NCBI RefSeq assembly: GCF_003814705.1
Contig: NZ_RKRA01000001.1
Location: 806,001 to 870,000, forward strand
Direction of reading: 5' to 3'
Length of the DNA stretch: 64,000 nt
Source of the DNA: Georgenia muralis
GTDB taxonomy: Bacteria > Actinomycetota > Actinomycetes > Actinomycetales > Actinomycetaceae
Positions within the stretch are counted from its first letter, which is position 1; each line of letters starts with the position of its first letter. Shown one piece after another: positions 7,903 through 15,654 of this stretch. A model generated the notes under the pieces. It was not told the DNA's origin. It saw only the letters and a program-made list of their open reading frames with translations, and made no database searches. Both the position numbers and the translations under genes were made by a program.

Positions 7903-9057
7903 ATGCCCCTGCTCGACCAGCTCGACACGTTCGTCACCGACGTCCTCGCCCCCCGCGCCGCCGAGATCGACGAGACGGCCGAGTTCCCGCAGGACGTCAT
8001 CAGCGCCGCCGCGCAGATCGGCCTGCAGCGGGTGCTCATCGGCGACGACGGGACGCTCGACCCGAGCCGCGCCCCGCTCGTGCACGAGATCTCCGAGCGT
8101 CTGGCGATGCACTCGATGGCCTCCGCCGTCGCGATCGCCAACGCCCACCTCACCACCTACCTCCTCCTCAAGTACGCCCCGGCCGAGCTCACCGAGCGGT
8201 GGGTCGAGCCCACCCTCACCGGGGAGACGTTCGGCGCCTTCGCCATCACCGAGGCCCACGCCGGCACCGACGTGCGCGGGATGGCCTCGGTGGCCCGCCG
8301 GGACGGCGACGACTACCTCCTCACCGGGGAGAAGGCCTGGGTCGGGTACGCCCCGAACGCCTCCTTCGCGATCGTCCTGGCCAAGGAGGGCACCGCCGAG
8401 CGGGACGCCCCGATGGTCGCCCTCGTCGTGGACACCGCGTCACCCGGCGTCACCGGCGCCCCCGGCCCGGCGTTCTCCGGGCTGCGCGGCATGTCCAACG
8501 GCACCCTCTCCTTCGACGACGTCCGGGTGCCCGCCTGGTCGCGACTGTCCGTCGAGGGCTTCGGCGGGATGATGGACGGGCTCAACCTCGCCCGGATCGA
8601 CGCCGCGTCCTACGCGTGCGGCCTGCTGCGCGGCGCCCTCGTGGCCTCCACCGAGCGGGCCGCGCGCCGCACCGCCTTCGGCCGGCCGCTGGGCGACCTC
8701 CAGGCGATCCAGGCCAAGATCGGCCGGATGGCCACCGACTACCAGGCGGCCCGGGCGCTGACCGCCCGGGCCGCGGCGAGCTTCGCCGCCGGCGACGGCG
8801 GCGACCAGGACGTCATCTCCATGGCCAAGCTGTTCACCTCCGAGGCCGCCCGCCGCCACACCGACGCCGCCGTGCAGATCCACGGCGCCGAGGGCATGGT
8901 GCGCTCGTCCTGGGTGAACCGGCTCGACCGCGACGCCAAGGTCACCCAGATCTTCGACGGGACCTCCGAGATCCACGAGACGATGCTCGGCCGGCGCGCC
9001 GTGCGGCTCACCGCCGCCGGCGGCGACCTGGGCGCGTTCCTCGGGCGCGAGCAGTGA
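7903..9057 (+). CDS. Acyl-CoA dehydrogenase
   Basis: The 384-residue FAD enzyme oxidises an acyl-CoA to a 2-enoyl-CoA. Visible family blocks are FAITEAHAGTDV, LTGEKAWVGYA, GRPLGDLQAIQ, and the C-terminal QIFDGTSEIHETMLGRR. The position that is the catalytic Glu of the YEGT block in short- and medium-chain enzymes is Asp here. AAGGAG precedes the ATG with good spacing. It lies between the hydratase and the SDR and overlaps the latter by 4 nt. The acyl group is unknown. Confidence 0.85.
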   Translation: MPLLDQLDTFVTDVLAPRAAEIDETAEFPQDVISAAAQIGLQRVLIGDDGTLDPSRAPLVHEISERLAMHSMASAVAIANAHLTTYLLLKYAPAELTERWVEPTLTGETFGAFAITEAHAGTDVRGMASVARRDGDDYLLTGEKAWVGYAPNASFAIVLAKEGTAERDAPMVALVVDTASPGVTGAPGPAFSGLRGMSNGTLSFDDVRVPAWSRLSVEGFGGMMDGLNLARIDAASYACGLLRGALVASTERAARRTAFGRPLGDLQAIQAKIGRMATDYQAARALTARAAASFAAGDGGDQDVISMAKLFTSEAARRHTDAAVQIHGAEGMVRSSWVNRLDRDAKVTQIFDGTSEIHETMLGRRAVRLTAAGGDLGAFLGREQ

Positions 9058-9824
9058 GCGCGCACAGCGGAGCCCCGGCGGGCGGCGCCCTGGCCGAGAA
9101 GGTCGTGCTCGTCACCGGCGCCACCGGCGGCATCGGCTCCGCCACGGCCCGCGCGGCCGCCCAGGCCGGCGCCCGGGTGGCCGTGCACCACCTGCGCGAC
9201 GGCGAGCGCGCAGGCGCCCTGGCCGCCGCGCTGCCGGGCGAGGGGCACGTGGTCGTCGAGGCCGACGTCACCGACCCCGGCGACGTCGAGGCGATGGTCG
9301 GCGCCGTCGTCGACCGGGCCGGCGCCCTGGACGTCCTTGTCAACAACGCCGGGATCATGGAGAACCAGCCGTTCCTCACCATGGACCTGACCGCCTGGCG
9401 GCGCACAACGGCGGTGGACCTCGACGGGGTCTTCCTGTGCAGCCGCCACGCGGGCGCGGTGATGTGGGAGGGCGACGGCGGCGTCATCGTCAACGTCGCC
9501 TCCCAGCTCGCCTTCAAGGGCGCGGCCGGCTACGCGGCCTACGTGGCCGCCAAGGCCGGGGTCGTGGGGCTGACCCGGGCGCTCGCCCGGGAGATCGGCC
9601 CCCGGGTGCGGGTGTGCGCGATCGCGCCGGGGCCGGTCGACTCCCCCATGACCGCCCCGTACCAGGACATGGCGTGGATCGCCGAGCGGACCGCGCCGCT
9701 GGTCGCCGGGCGCCTCGCGGACCCCGCGGAGGTGGCGGCCGCGATCGTCTTCCTCGCCTCCGACGCCGCCTCGCTCATGCACGGGCAGACCCTGCACGCC
9801 AACGGCGGCGGGGTGCTCGCGTGA
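9054..9824 (+). CDS. Short-chain dehydrogenase/reductase (FabG-like)
   Basis: The 256-residue classical SDR has TGATGGIG near residue 18 (cofactor site), NNAG, a catalytic Ser in NVASQLAF, and YVAAK as the Tyr-Lys pair. It probably oxidises a 3-hydroxyacyl-CoA to the 3-oxo form following the MaoC step (inference from order). The GTG start at 9054 overlaps the preceding TGA. The stop overlaps the next gene's ATG by one base. Confidence 0.85.
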   Translation: MSAHSGAPAGGALAEKVVLVTGATGGIGSATARAAAQAGARVAVHHLRDGERAGALAAALPGEGHVVVEADVTDPGDVEAMVGAVVDRAGALDVLVNNAGIMENQPFLTMDLTAWRRTTAVDLDGVFLCSRHAGAVMWEGDGGVIVNVASQLAFKGAAGYAAYVAAKAGVVGLTRALAREIGPRVRVCAIAPGPVDSPMTAPYQDMAWIAERTAPLVAGRLADPAEVAAAIVFLASDAASLMHGQTLHANGGGVLA

Positions 9825-10798
9825 TGAAGGTGCTCCTGCCGACGGCGATCCCGCTCGACCCGGAGCTGCCCGACGGCGTCGTCGCCGTCGCGTACGACCC
9901 CGCCGAACGCGTGCCCGCCGAGCACCGGGACGCGGGCGGCGTGGTCATCTGGGGCAACCCGCGACCGCGGCTGCGCGAGATGGCGGCGGACCTGCCGCGG
10001 CTGCGGTGGGTGCAGTCCCTGGCCGCCGGGCCGGACGCCGCGCTCTCGGGCGGGTTCGCCGACGACGTCGTCCTGTGCGGCGGGGCGGGTCTGCACGACG
10101 CCCCGGTCACCGAGCACGCGCTCGCCCTCATCCTCGCGCTCGTGCGGCGGCTGCCCGCCTCCGCGGCGGCGCAGCACGAGCACCGCTGGGCCCGCGAGCT
10201 CGGCGGCCGCCAGCCGCTCCACCCCGGCCGGCCCGTCACCACGCTGCTCGGGGCGCGGGTGGTGCTGTGGGGGTTCGGCTCCATCGCCCAGCGGCTCGCC
10301 GGGGTGCTCACGTCCCTCGGCGCCGAGGTCCGCGGGATCGCCCGCAGCGCCGGCACCCGGGCGGGTTACCCCGTCACCGCCGTGGAGAACGCCGAGGCCG
10401 AGCTCGCCGGCGCTGACGTCCTCGTCCTGCTCCTGCCCGGCCTGCCGGAGAACGAGAAGATCCTCGACGCGCGGCTGCTGTGCGCGCTGCCCGCGGGCGC
10501 GTACGTGGTCAACGTCGGGCGCGGCAGCACCGTGGACGAGGAGGCCCTGCGCGAGGTGCTCGAGTCCGGCTGGCTCGCCGGCGCGGCGCTGGACGTCACC
10601 GAGACCGAGCCGCTGCCGGCGGACTCCCCGCTCTGGGACACCCACAATCTCGTCATCACCCCGCACGCGGCCGGCGGCCGGCCCGTGGGTGCCGACGAGC
10701 TCATCGCGGCCAACCTGCGGGCGCTGGTCGACGGCGGGGAACTGCGCAACATCATCGCGCGTGAGCCGACGGCCCGGACGACGGCTGCTCAGCCCTAA
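9824..10798 (+). CDS. D-isomer-specific 2-hydroxyacid dehydrogenase
   Basis: The 324-residue NAD(P)-dependent enzyme belongs to the D-2-hydroxyacid dehydrogenase superfamily. Markers are VVLWGFGSIAQ (cofactor-binding glycine loop), VNVGRGSTVDEEAL around the catalytic Arg, and VITPHAAGGRP with the catalytic His. It ends the LacI-controlled operon. A close paralogue, broken by a frameshift, lies at 22198-23138. The start is the ATG at 9824, though a GTG three bases earlier is also in frame. Confidence 0.85.
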   Translation: MKVLLPTAIPLDPELPDGVVAVAYDPAERVPAEHRDAGGVVIWGNPRPRLREMAADLPRLRWVQSLAAGPDAALSGGFADDVVLCGGAGLHDAPVTEHALALILALVRRLPASAAAQHEHRWARELGGRQPLHPGRPVTTLLGARVVLWGFGSIAQRLAGVLTSLGAEVRGIARSAGTRAGYPVTAVENAEAELAGADVLVLLLPGLPENEKILDARLLCALPAGAYVVNVGRGSTVDEEALREVLESGWLAGAALDVTETEPLPADSPLWDTHNLVITPHAAGGRPVGADELIAANLRALVDGGELRNIIAREPTARTTAAQP

Positions 10799-10813
10799 TC
10801 CACCGGTGTGGGC

Positions 10814-12013
10814 TCAGCCGATCAAGGTCCGCAGGACCTCCGGGGCGTAGAACCTGCGGCGGTACGTTCCCTCAGGGTCGAGTGGCGCGAGGACTCCGAG
10901 CTGGACGAGCTGACCGATCAATCCGTTCGCTCGCCCATAGGAGATGTGCAGATCACGTTCGACAGTGCGAACCGTGAATGAGATATGTCCAACCGCGTAG
11001 TCCACGAGCGCCTGAGCCGTGTCCGCCCTGAGCTTCGATGCCCTGACGAGCTCCTTCAGCTGGCCCTGGACGTGAACGAGCGCGAGCATCTGGTCGCGGG
11101 TCTTCAGAGCGGACTCACGCAAACCCTGGGCGAAAAAACTGATGTAGCCGTCCCACTGCCCTGACGTACTCACTGCGAGGAGTCGGTCGTAGTAGTCCGA
11201 CCTCCGCACCTCGAACCAGGGGGACACAGACAGCGTCGGTTCCGCGAGGATCCCTGACATGAGGAGGTGGATGACGATGAGGAGTCGGCCGATCCGGCCG
11301 TTCCCGTCGTTGAATGGATGAAGTGCTTCGAACTGGTAGTGAGCCATGGCTGCCGAGACGACAGGATCCATCTCTTCGGACCGGTCCTCGCTCATCCAGC
11401 GCAAGAGATCCTGGAGACGAGCTTGAAGATCGTCGCCCGGAGGCGGAGGGACAAATCGAGCAGCGGTCACGGGCAGATCGTTGACCGCAGCTCCTTCGCG
11501 CCTGCCGATCACGACCTGCATGTTCCGGATCGCTCCTGACGCAGGAGTTTCGCTGGCGGTGCCGGCGACGAGGATCCGCTGCAATGCACTCAACGTGCTC
11601 AGGGTGAGCGGACGTCCATCCTGAAGCGAGTCGAAGGCCGCGTCGGCCATCTTGACGTAGTTCAACACCTCCCTGAGGTTCGACGTGCCCGGGTTCTCCT
11701 CGTCCGCGGTCAGCACGTCGGCGAGGGGCGCATAGGTGCCCTCCAGGGCGGACGTGCTTTGCGCCTCGGTCTGGAGCGTGGGCCGTCTCAGGAGCTGGGG
11801 GTGGGGAAGTTGCCTCGCCGTGCTGTCCAGCGCGGCTAGAGCCGCACGTGCGTTGGCTACGGCAAGGTACGTCTTGGGGTCGAGAGGTGGGGTGTGCTCC
11901 GGCAATGGATCCGGCAGAAACGCTCGGTGCTCCCATCCACCTCGGCGCGGATCAACGCCGGAGATGGGCACGAGCACACCTGGCGAAGCTTCGCTGAAGC
12001 TGGCGATGTCCAC
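10814..12013 (-). CDS. Fic-domain protein (probable AMP-transferase) with winged-helix C-terminus
   Basis: The 399-residue protein has the complete Fic motif HPFNDGNGRIGR near residues 232-243, with catalytic His and anion-binding loop. Upstream, TSALEGT near residue 90 fits the inhibitory [S/T]xxxE[G/N] helix, so it is a self-inhibited class II Fic protein (N-terminal inhibitory motif). The C-terminal 70 residues (HISFTVRTVERDLHISYGRANGLIGQL) look like a winged-helix DNA-binding region. Fic enzymes usually transfer AMP to a hydroxyl on a target protein. It stands alone, convergent with the hydroxyacid dehydrogenase gene, and its wording is less GC-extreme than its neighbours, which hints at transfer. 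The target is unknown. Confidence 0.88.
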   Translation of the reverse strand: MDIASFSEASPGVLVPISGVDPRRGGWEHRAFLPDPLPEHTPPLDPKTYLAVANARAALAALDSTARQLPHPQLLRRPTLQTEAQSTSALEGTYAPLADVLTADEENPGTSNLREVLNYVKMADAAFDSLQDGRPLTLSTLSALQRILVAGTASETPASGAIRNMQVVIGRREGAAVNDLPVTAARFVPPPPGDDLQARLQDLLRWMSEDRSEEMDPVVSAAMAHYQFEALHPFNDGNGRIGRLLIVIHLLMSGILAEPTLSVSPWFEVRRSDYYDRLLAVSTSGQWDGYISFFAQGLRESALKTRDQMLALVHVQGQLKELVRASKLRADTAQALVDYAVGHISFTVRTVERDLHISYGRANGLIGQLVQLGVLAPLDPEGTYRRRFYAPEVLRTLIG

Positions 12014-12031
12014 AATGTCAGTCTACCGGGC

Positions 12032-12079
12032 GATGAGTGAAACTTCATGGGTGGGATTCGCCGAAGAGTGTCACTCATC
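12032..12079. promoter_or_regulatory. Inverted repeats upstream of fic
   Basis: GATGAGTGA (12032-12040) and TCACTCATC (12071-12079) form a 9-bp inverted repeat with a 30-bp gap starting 19 bp upstream of the fic ATG; GAGTGTCACTC (12066-12076) adds a compact palindrome in the right arm. This could be an operator, possibly for the protein's own winged helix. The rest of 12080-12221 shows nothing clear. Confidence 0.35.
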
Positions 12080-12221
12080 CGCTCAGTCCCTGACACAGCG
12101 GCCTGTGGATTCTCACTAAGGAGCAACTCGTGCCCGGACACTGTTCAAGAAGAGCGCAAACACCGACATCCCCGGACCAGACTTCCCGACACGGCCACCT
12201 GCGGCCGAGCCACACCGTTTC

Positions 12222-13622
12222 TCACGCCGACGAGCTCCGCTGCTGCGCGTCGGAGGCCCCGAGCGCGTCGCGCACCTCGGCGCGACCCTGCCGCTCGGCG
12301 GCCCGGTCCTGCGCCGCCGCCGCGCGCACGGCGGCGTCCCGCTCGACCTCGAGCACGTGCCGCTCCCCCGGTCCGACCATCGAGAAGTGCGGGTGCTCGG
12401 TACGCGAGTAGTGCACCTCCACCTCCCACGTCTTCCGCGCCCACAGCGCGGCGATCACGGCCACGACCAGCGAGGCGATCGCCCCGACGCCCACGGACCA
12501 GCGCGCCCCCCACGTGTCGGCGATCCACCCCACCAGCGGCGAGCCGATGGGCGTGGTGCCCATGAACACCATCATGTACAGGCTCATCACCCGCCCGCGC
12601 ATGGCCGGCTCGGTGGACATCTGCACGGTGGCGTTGGCCGAGGTCATCATCGTCAGCGAGCTCAGGCCCACCAGCGCGCTCGCCGCGGCGTACAGCTCGA
12701 ACGTGGGCGCGAGCGCCTGCAGGCCCGACGCCACACCGAACCCGAACGCCGCGATGATGACCAGCCGCACCCGCGGACGTTTGCGCCGGGCGGCGATCAG
12801 CGCGCCTGTGAGCGAGCCGATGGCCAGGACCGATCCGAGCACGCCGTACTCCTCGGCGCCCCGGCCGAAGACCTCGGTGGCCATGACGGCGGAGGTGAGC
12901 TGGAAGTTCAGGCCCAGCGAACCCACGATCCCGACGACGAACAGGATGACCATGATGTCGCTGCGCCCGCGCACATAGGCCAGGCCGTCGCGCACCCGGC
13001 CCTTGCCGCGGGGTGAGTGGGGCAGCTCGTGCAGCTCGCCCACCCGCATGAGCCCCAGGGCGAGGATCGTCGCGGCGAAGGTGACCGCGTTGATGACGAA
13101 CACCCACCCCGTGCCCACCGCGGCGATGAGGAACCCGGCGACCGCCGGACCGATGAGCCGGGCGACGTTGAACGAGGTGGAGTTCAGCCCGACGGCGTTC
13201 GGCAGGGAGTCGGCGGGCACCATCTCCGAGACGAAGGTCTGCCGCGCGGGCCCGTCGAACGACGTCACGGTGCCCAGCAGGAACGCGAAGACGTACACGT
13301 GCCACAGCTCGGCCGCGCCGGCGAGCACGAGCGCCCCGAGCGCCCCGGCGAGGACGCCCTGCAGGGCCTGGGTGGTCATGAGGAGCCTGCGCAGCGGCAG
13401 CCGGTCGGCGAGCACCCCGGCGTAGGGGCTGAAGATGAGCACGGGCAGGAACTGCAGGCCGGTGACGACGCCGACGGCGAACCCGTCGTTCGCGGTGAGC
13501 ACGGTGAGCACGAGCCAGCTCTGGGCCACCCGCTGCATCCAGGTGCCGACATTGGCCACGAGGGCTCCGCCGAACCACAGCCGGTAGTTGAAGTACCGCA
13601 GGGAGTAGAAGGTGCGCGTCAT
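12222..13622 (-). CDS. MFS transporter (EntS/MFS_3-type exporter)
   Basis: The 466-residue membrane protein has some ten to twelve hydrophobic segments, starting RYFNYRLWFGGALVANVGTWMQ, with the loop-2/3 motif YAGVLADRLPLRRLL and DGPARQTFVSEMVP as in MFS_3 exporters. A hydrophilic C-terminal tail of about 65 residues (VERDAAVRAAAAQDRAAERQ) is cytoplasmic. It is co-transcribed with, and overlaps by 4 nt, the marR gene upstream, the usual layout for a drug or metabolite efflux pump under an autoregulated MarR. The substrate is not known. Confidence 0.85.
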   Translation of the reverse strand: MTRTFYSLRYFNYRLWFGGALVANVGTWMQRVAQSWLVLTVLTANDGFAVGVVTGLQFLPVLIFSPYAGVLADRLPLRRLLMTTQALQGVLAGALGALVLAGAAELWHVYVFAFLLGTVTSFDGPARQTFVSEMVPADSLPNAVGLNSTSFNVARLIGPAVAGFLIAAVGTGWVFVINAVTFAATILALGLMRVGELHELPHSPRGKGRVRDGLAYVRGRSDIMVILFVVGIVGSLGLNFQLTSAVMATEVFGRGAEEYGVLGSVLAIGSLTGALIAARRKRPRVRLVIIAAFGFGVASGLQALAPTFELYAAASALVGLSSLTMMTSANATVQMSTEPAMRGRVMSLYMMVFMGTTPIGSPLVGWIADTWGARWSVGVGAIASLVVAVIAALWARKTWEVEVHYSRTEHPHFSMVGPGERHVLEVERDAAVRAAAAQDRAAERQGRAEVRDALGASDAQQRSSSA

Positions 13623-14041
13623 CCCTCGGTCATCCTCCTCAGGATCTCGGCGGCCCGGGCCACGGTGTCCCGTTCGTCCTCGCTGAGCCCGGCGAGGGCC
13701 TGGTTGAGCCAGGCGTTGCGGCGGCGCTTGGTCTCGGCGACCACCTCCCGGCCCGCGTCGGTGATCGTGACGACGACGCCGCGCCCGTCCGTGGGGTGCT
13801 TGGTGCGGGCCACTAGCCCGACGTCCTCGAGGGCGGCGACGGTGCGGGTCATCGACGGCGCCTGGACCCGCTCGCGCTCGGCGAGCTCGCCCGGGCTCAG
13901 CGGCCCGACGTGGACGAGCGCCGCCAGGACGGCGTACTGGGACTCGGTGCAGGAGGAGACGAGCTCACGGCGCAGCCGGCGCGAGAGCCGCAGGGTGGCG
14001 ACGCGCAGGTTGGTGGCGAGGTCGGGGGCCGGTGAAGTCAT
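13619..14041 (-). CDS. MarR-family transcriptional regulator
   Basis: The 140-residue winged-helix protein carries LSPGELAERERVQAPSMTRT as helix-turn-helix and the wing TKHPTDGRGVVVTITDAG, both typical of MarR. It probably represses itself and the MFS exporter. A nested palindrome at 14047-14074, just upstream of its ATG, is the likely operator. Confidence 0.87.
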   Translation of the reverse strand: MTSPAPDLATNLRVATLRLSRRLRRELVSSCTESQYAVLAALVHVGPLSPGELAERERVQAPSMTRTVAALEDVGLVARTKHPTDGRGVVVTITDAGREVVAETKRRRNAWLNQALAGLSEDERDTVARAAEILRRMTEG

Positions 14042-14046
14042 CGGTC

Positions 14047-14074
14047 CTTAGCCTAGGTCATTACCTCTGCTAAG
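14047..14074. promoter_or_regulatory. Probable MarR operator upstream of the marR-MFS operon
   Basis: CTTAGC (14047-14052) and GCTAAG (14069-14074) form the outer arms; inside them AGGTCATTACCT (14055-14066) is a second inverted repeat. The block sits 5 bp upstream of the marR start, an autorepression position. Confidence 0.5.
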
Positions 14075-14214
14075 TAAACCGGAAGGCAGCGTGAGGCCGG
14101 CTACTCCCACCGTGATCTCGCGAGGGCCCACATGCATGAACAGCGGGCTGGCCCCACCCGGCGAATTTGCACTGGCGCGAGCCCCCGCGTCAGGCCACCG
14201 TGGACAATCGGCGC

Positions 14215-14532
14215 ATGGACATCGCCCGCTTCCTCCTCGAGCGCTTCGCCGAGGACGAGGCCGCGCTCCGCACCATGTCGCAAGATGCCGCGCATGCGCC
14301 GCCTGCCACGATACGGATCCGCGCCGACCGGGCTCGCGCGGAGGCTGCGGCCAAGCGGGAGATCCTCGCGCTGCACGAGTGCGCCAACGACGTGTGGGGC
14401 TTCACGGGCTGCCTCACATGCGGCAACGGAGCCGATTCGACGGACGGGTACCCGTGCCCGACCATTCGCGCCCTCGCAGCCGTGTACGCAAAGCATCCCG
14501 ACGATGAGGCAGGTTCCCGTCGTCAGACCTGA
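14215..14532 (+). CDS. DUF6221 family protein
   Basis: The 105-residue protein begins MDIARFLLERFAEDEAALR and ends CPTIRALAAVYAKHPDDE, with AAKREILALHE in the middle. This is the layout of DUF6221, a family of unknown function common in actinobacteria and their phages. A CLTCGNG segment with two cysteines lies near residue 70. The ATG at 14215 begins the conserved part; a longer reading adds unconserved residues. It stands alone between divergent and convergent neighbours. Confidence 0.7.
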   Translation: MDIARFLLERFAEDEAALRTMSQDAAHAPPATIRIRADRARAEAAAKREILALHECANDVWGFTGCLTCGNGADSTDGYPCPTIRALAAVYAKHPDDEAGSRRQT

Positions 14533-14587
14533 CGATCAGGACGCACACGAACCTGCAGCCGGTCACCCGGGCGGCGGCGAAGGGCGG

Positions 14588-14746
14588 CTACTCCCCCACC
14601 GTGGTGTCGAGCATGTCGAACGTCTCGGCCGCCCACGGGTAGCCCCATGTGAAGAGCGCGTAGACGACGGCGGCGGCGAGGACCAGTGCCTCGAGCGCCT
14701 TGAGCCAGCGCGGCCCGGGCAGGATCCGCCAGATCGTTGCGTACAT
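14588..14746 (-). CDS. 52-residue single-pass membrane protein of the sortase E locus
   Basis: The peptide starts MYATIWRILPGPRWLKALEAL, has a hydrophobic span (VLAAAVVYALFTWGYPW) and ends TFDMLDTTVGE. Its ATG overlaps the sortase TGA by one base. Small proteins of this pattern (WR-LPGP-W-K, one membrane helix, short acidic tail) accompany class E sortases in other actinobacteria, as I recall them; the function is not known. It may assist the sortase at the membrane (inference). Confidence 0.72.
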   Translation of the reverse strand: MYATIWRILPGPRWLKALEALVLAAAVVYALFTWGYPWAAETFDMLDTTVGE

Positions 14747-15498
14747 CAGCTCGTCTCCAGCTCGGCGGGCTTGCCCTCGGAGCGCGGGATCCATCCGGTC
14801 AGCTCGGCGTGGGTGATCCACCGCTCCCGGGTGCTCCACAACGGGTGGCAGGTGGTGAATGTGATCAGCCGCTCGGTCGCCTCGGCAGCGGGGTCGCCCG
14901 GCACGGGGGCGATGACGTCCACCTGCTGGGGGAGGACGATGTAGTCCTCCCGCACCTCGTAGATGAGCCACGCCTCCGCGGTCTCGACGATCACCGGGTC
15001 ACCCTCGACGAGCTGGTCGACGGCGTGGAACGCGGCGCCGTAGCTCTGCCGGTGGGCGGCGAGAGCGAAGTTGCCGATGTCGCCCGGCATCGCGGTGTCA
15101 GGGTAGTGCCCGGCCGCGCCGGTGTTGAGCACGTCCATGCCCACCCCCTCGGTGATGGGCACCCGGTAGTCGGCACCCCACCGCGGCACATAGAGAGTGG
15201 CGAAGCCCTCCCCCGCCCCGACCGGCGCCACCGCGGGCGGAGCGTCGGTGCGCGGCTCGACGGCGGCCTCGACCGACGGCGTCTCGAAGCTCCGCTCGAT
15301 CTCCTCGACGGCGGCGGCCTGGTCGTCGCTCACGGCGACGTCGGTCCACCACACCTGCCAGACGACGAAGAGCCCGAGCAGGAGCCCGGCGGTGAGGAGC
15401 AGCTCCCCGACGAACCCGATGAGCGCTGCCACGGGGCCACGCCTGCGCACGGGCTGGGCGCGATGTCCCCGGCGGGGCGGCGCCTCGACTGCTGTCAT
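14746..15498 (-). CDS. srtE: Class E sortase
   Basis: The 250-residue transpeptidase has a basic cytoplasmic N-terminus, one membrane anchor (ALIGFVGELLLTAGLLLGLF, about residues 25-44) and a sortase beta-barrel. The triad is visible: His in FALAAHRQS, Cys in TFTTCHPL, Arg in TRERW. It attaches surface proteins to the wall or cross-bridge; class E enzymes usually prefer LAxTG. The start is set at the ATG overlapping the upstream 39-residue gene (ATGA). An LPNTG protein at 58361-59614 is a possible client. An IS element inserted just upstream of the operon may have cut off its promoter. Confidence 0.9.
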   Translation of the reverse strand: MTAVEAPPRRGHRAQPVRRRGPVAALIGFVGELLLTAGLLLGLFVVWQVWWTDVAVSDDQAAAVEEIERSFETPSVEAAVEPRTDAPPAVAPVGAGEGFATLYVPRWGADYRVPITEGVGMDVLNTGAAGHYPDTAMPGDIGNFALAAHRQSYGAAFHAVDQLVEGDPVIVETAEAWLIYEVREDYIVLPQQVDVIAPVPGDPAAEATERLITFTTCHPLWSTRERWITHAELTGWIPRSEGKPAELETS

Positions 15499-15614
15499 AC
15501 GAAGAGAAGGTAGATGAGCACCGCGGTCGCAACCACCATGACGCCGAGCGCCACGTACTCCACGCGGCGCCAGAGGCGCATCCTCTCGTTGTACGACCGT
15601 CGCCTGTTCGCCAT
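15495..15614 (-). CDS. 39-residue membrane microprotein at the head of the sortase operon
   Basis: Reading leftward from the ATG at 15612-15614 gives a basic head (MANRRRSYNERMRLWRRVEY) and one hydrophobic helix (VALGVMVVATAVLIYLLFV) ending in TGA. GGGAGGA lies 7 nt upstream of the ATG, and the stop overlaps the sortase ATG (ATGA), both strong signs of real translation. The topology would be N-in, single pass. No family is recognised; a coupling or chaperone role for the sortase is inference. Confidence 0.65.
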   Translation of the reverse strand: MANRRRSYNERMRLWRRVEYVALGVMVVATAVLIYLLFV

Positions 15615-15624
15615 GCCCGCATCC

Positions 15625-15654
15625 TCCCAGATTGCGGAGGGAATTCTCCACCCG
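15625..15654. repeat. Left 30-bp target-site duplication of the IS element
   Basis: The 30 bases from TCCCAG to CACCCG are repeated exactly at 17443-17472 on the other side of the IS element. The copy sits 10 bp upstream of the 39-residue sortase-locus gene. Confidence 0.85.
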
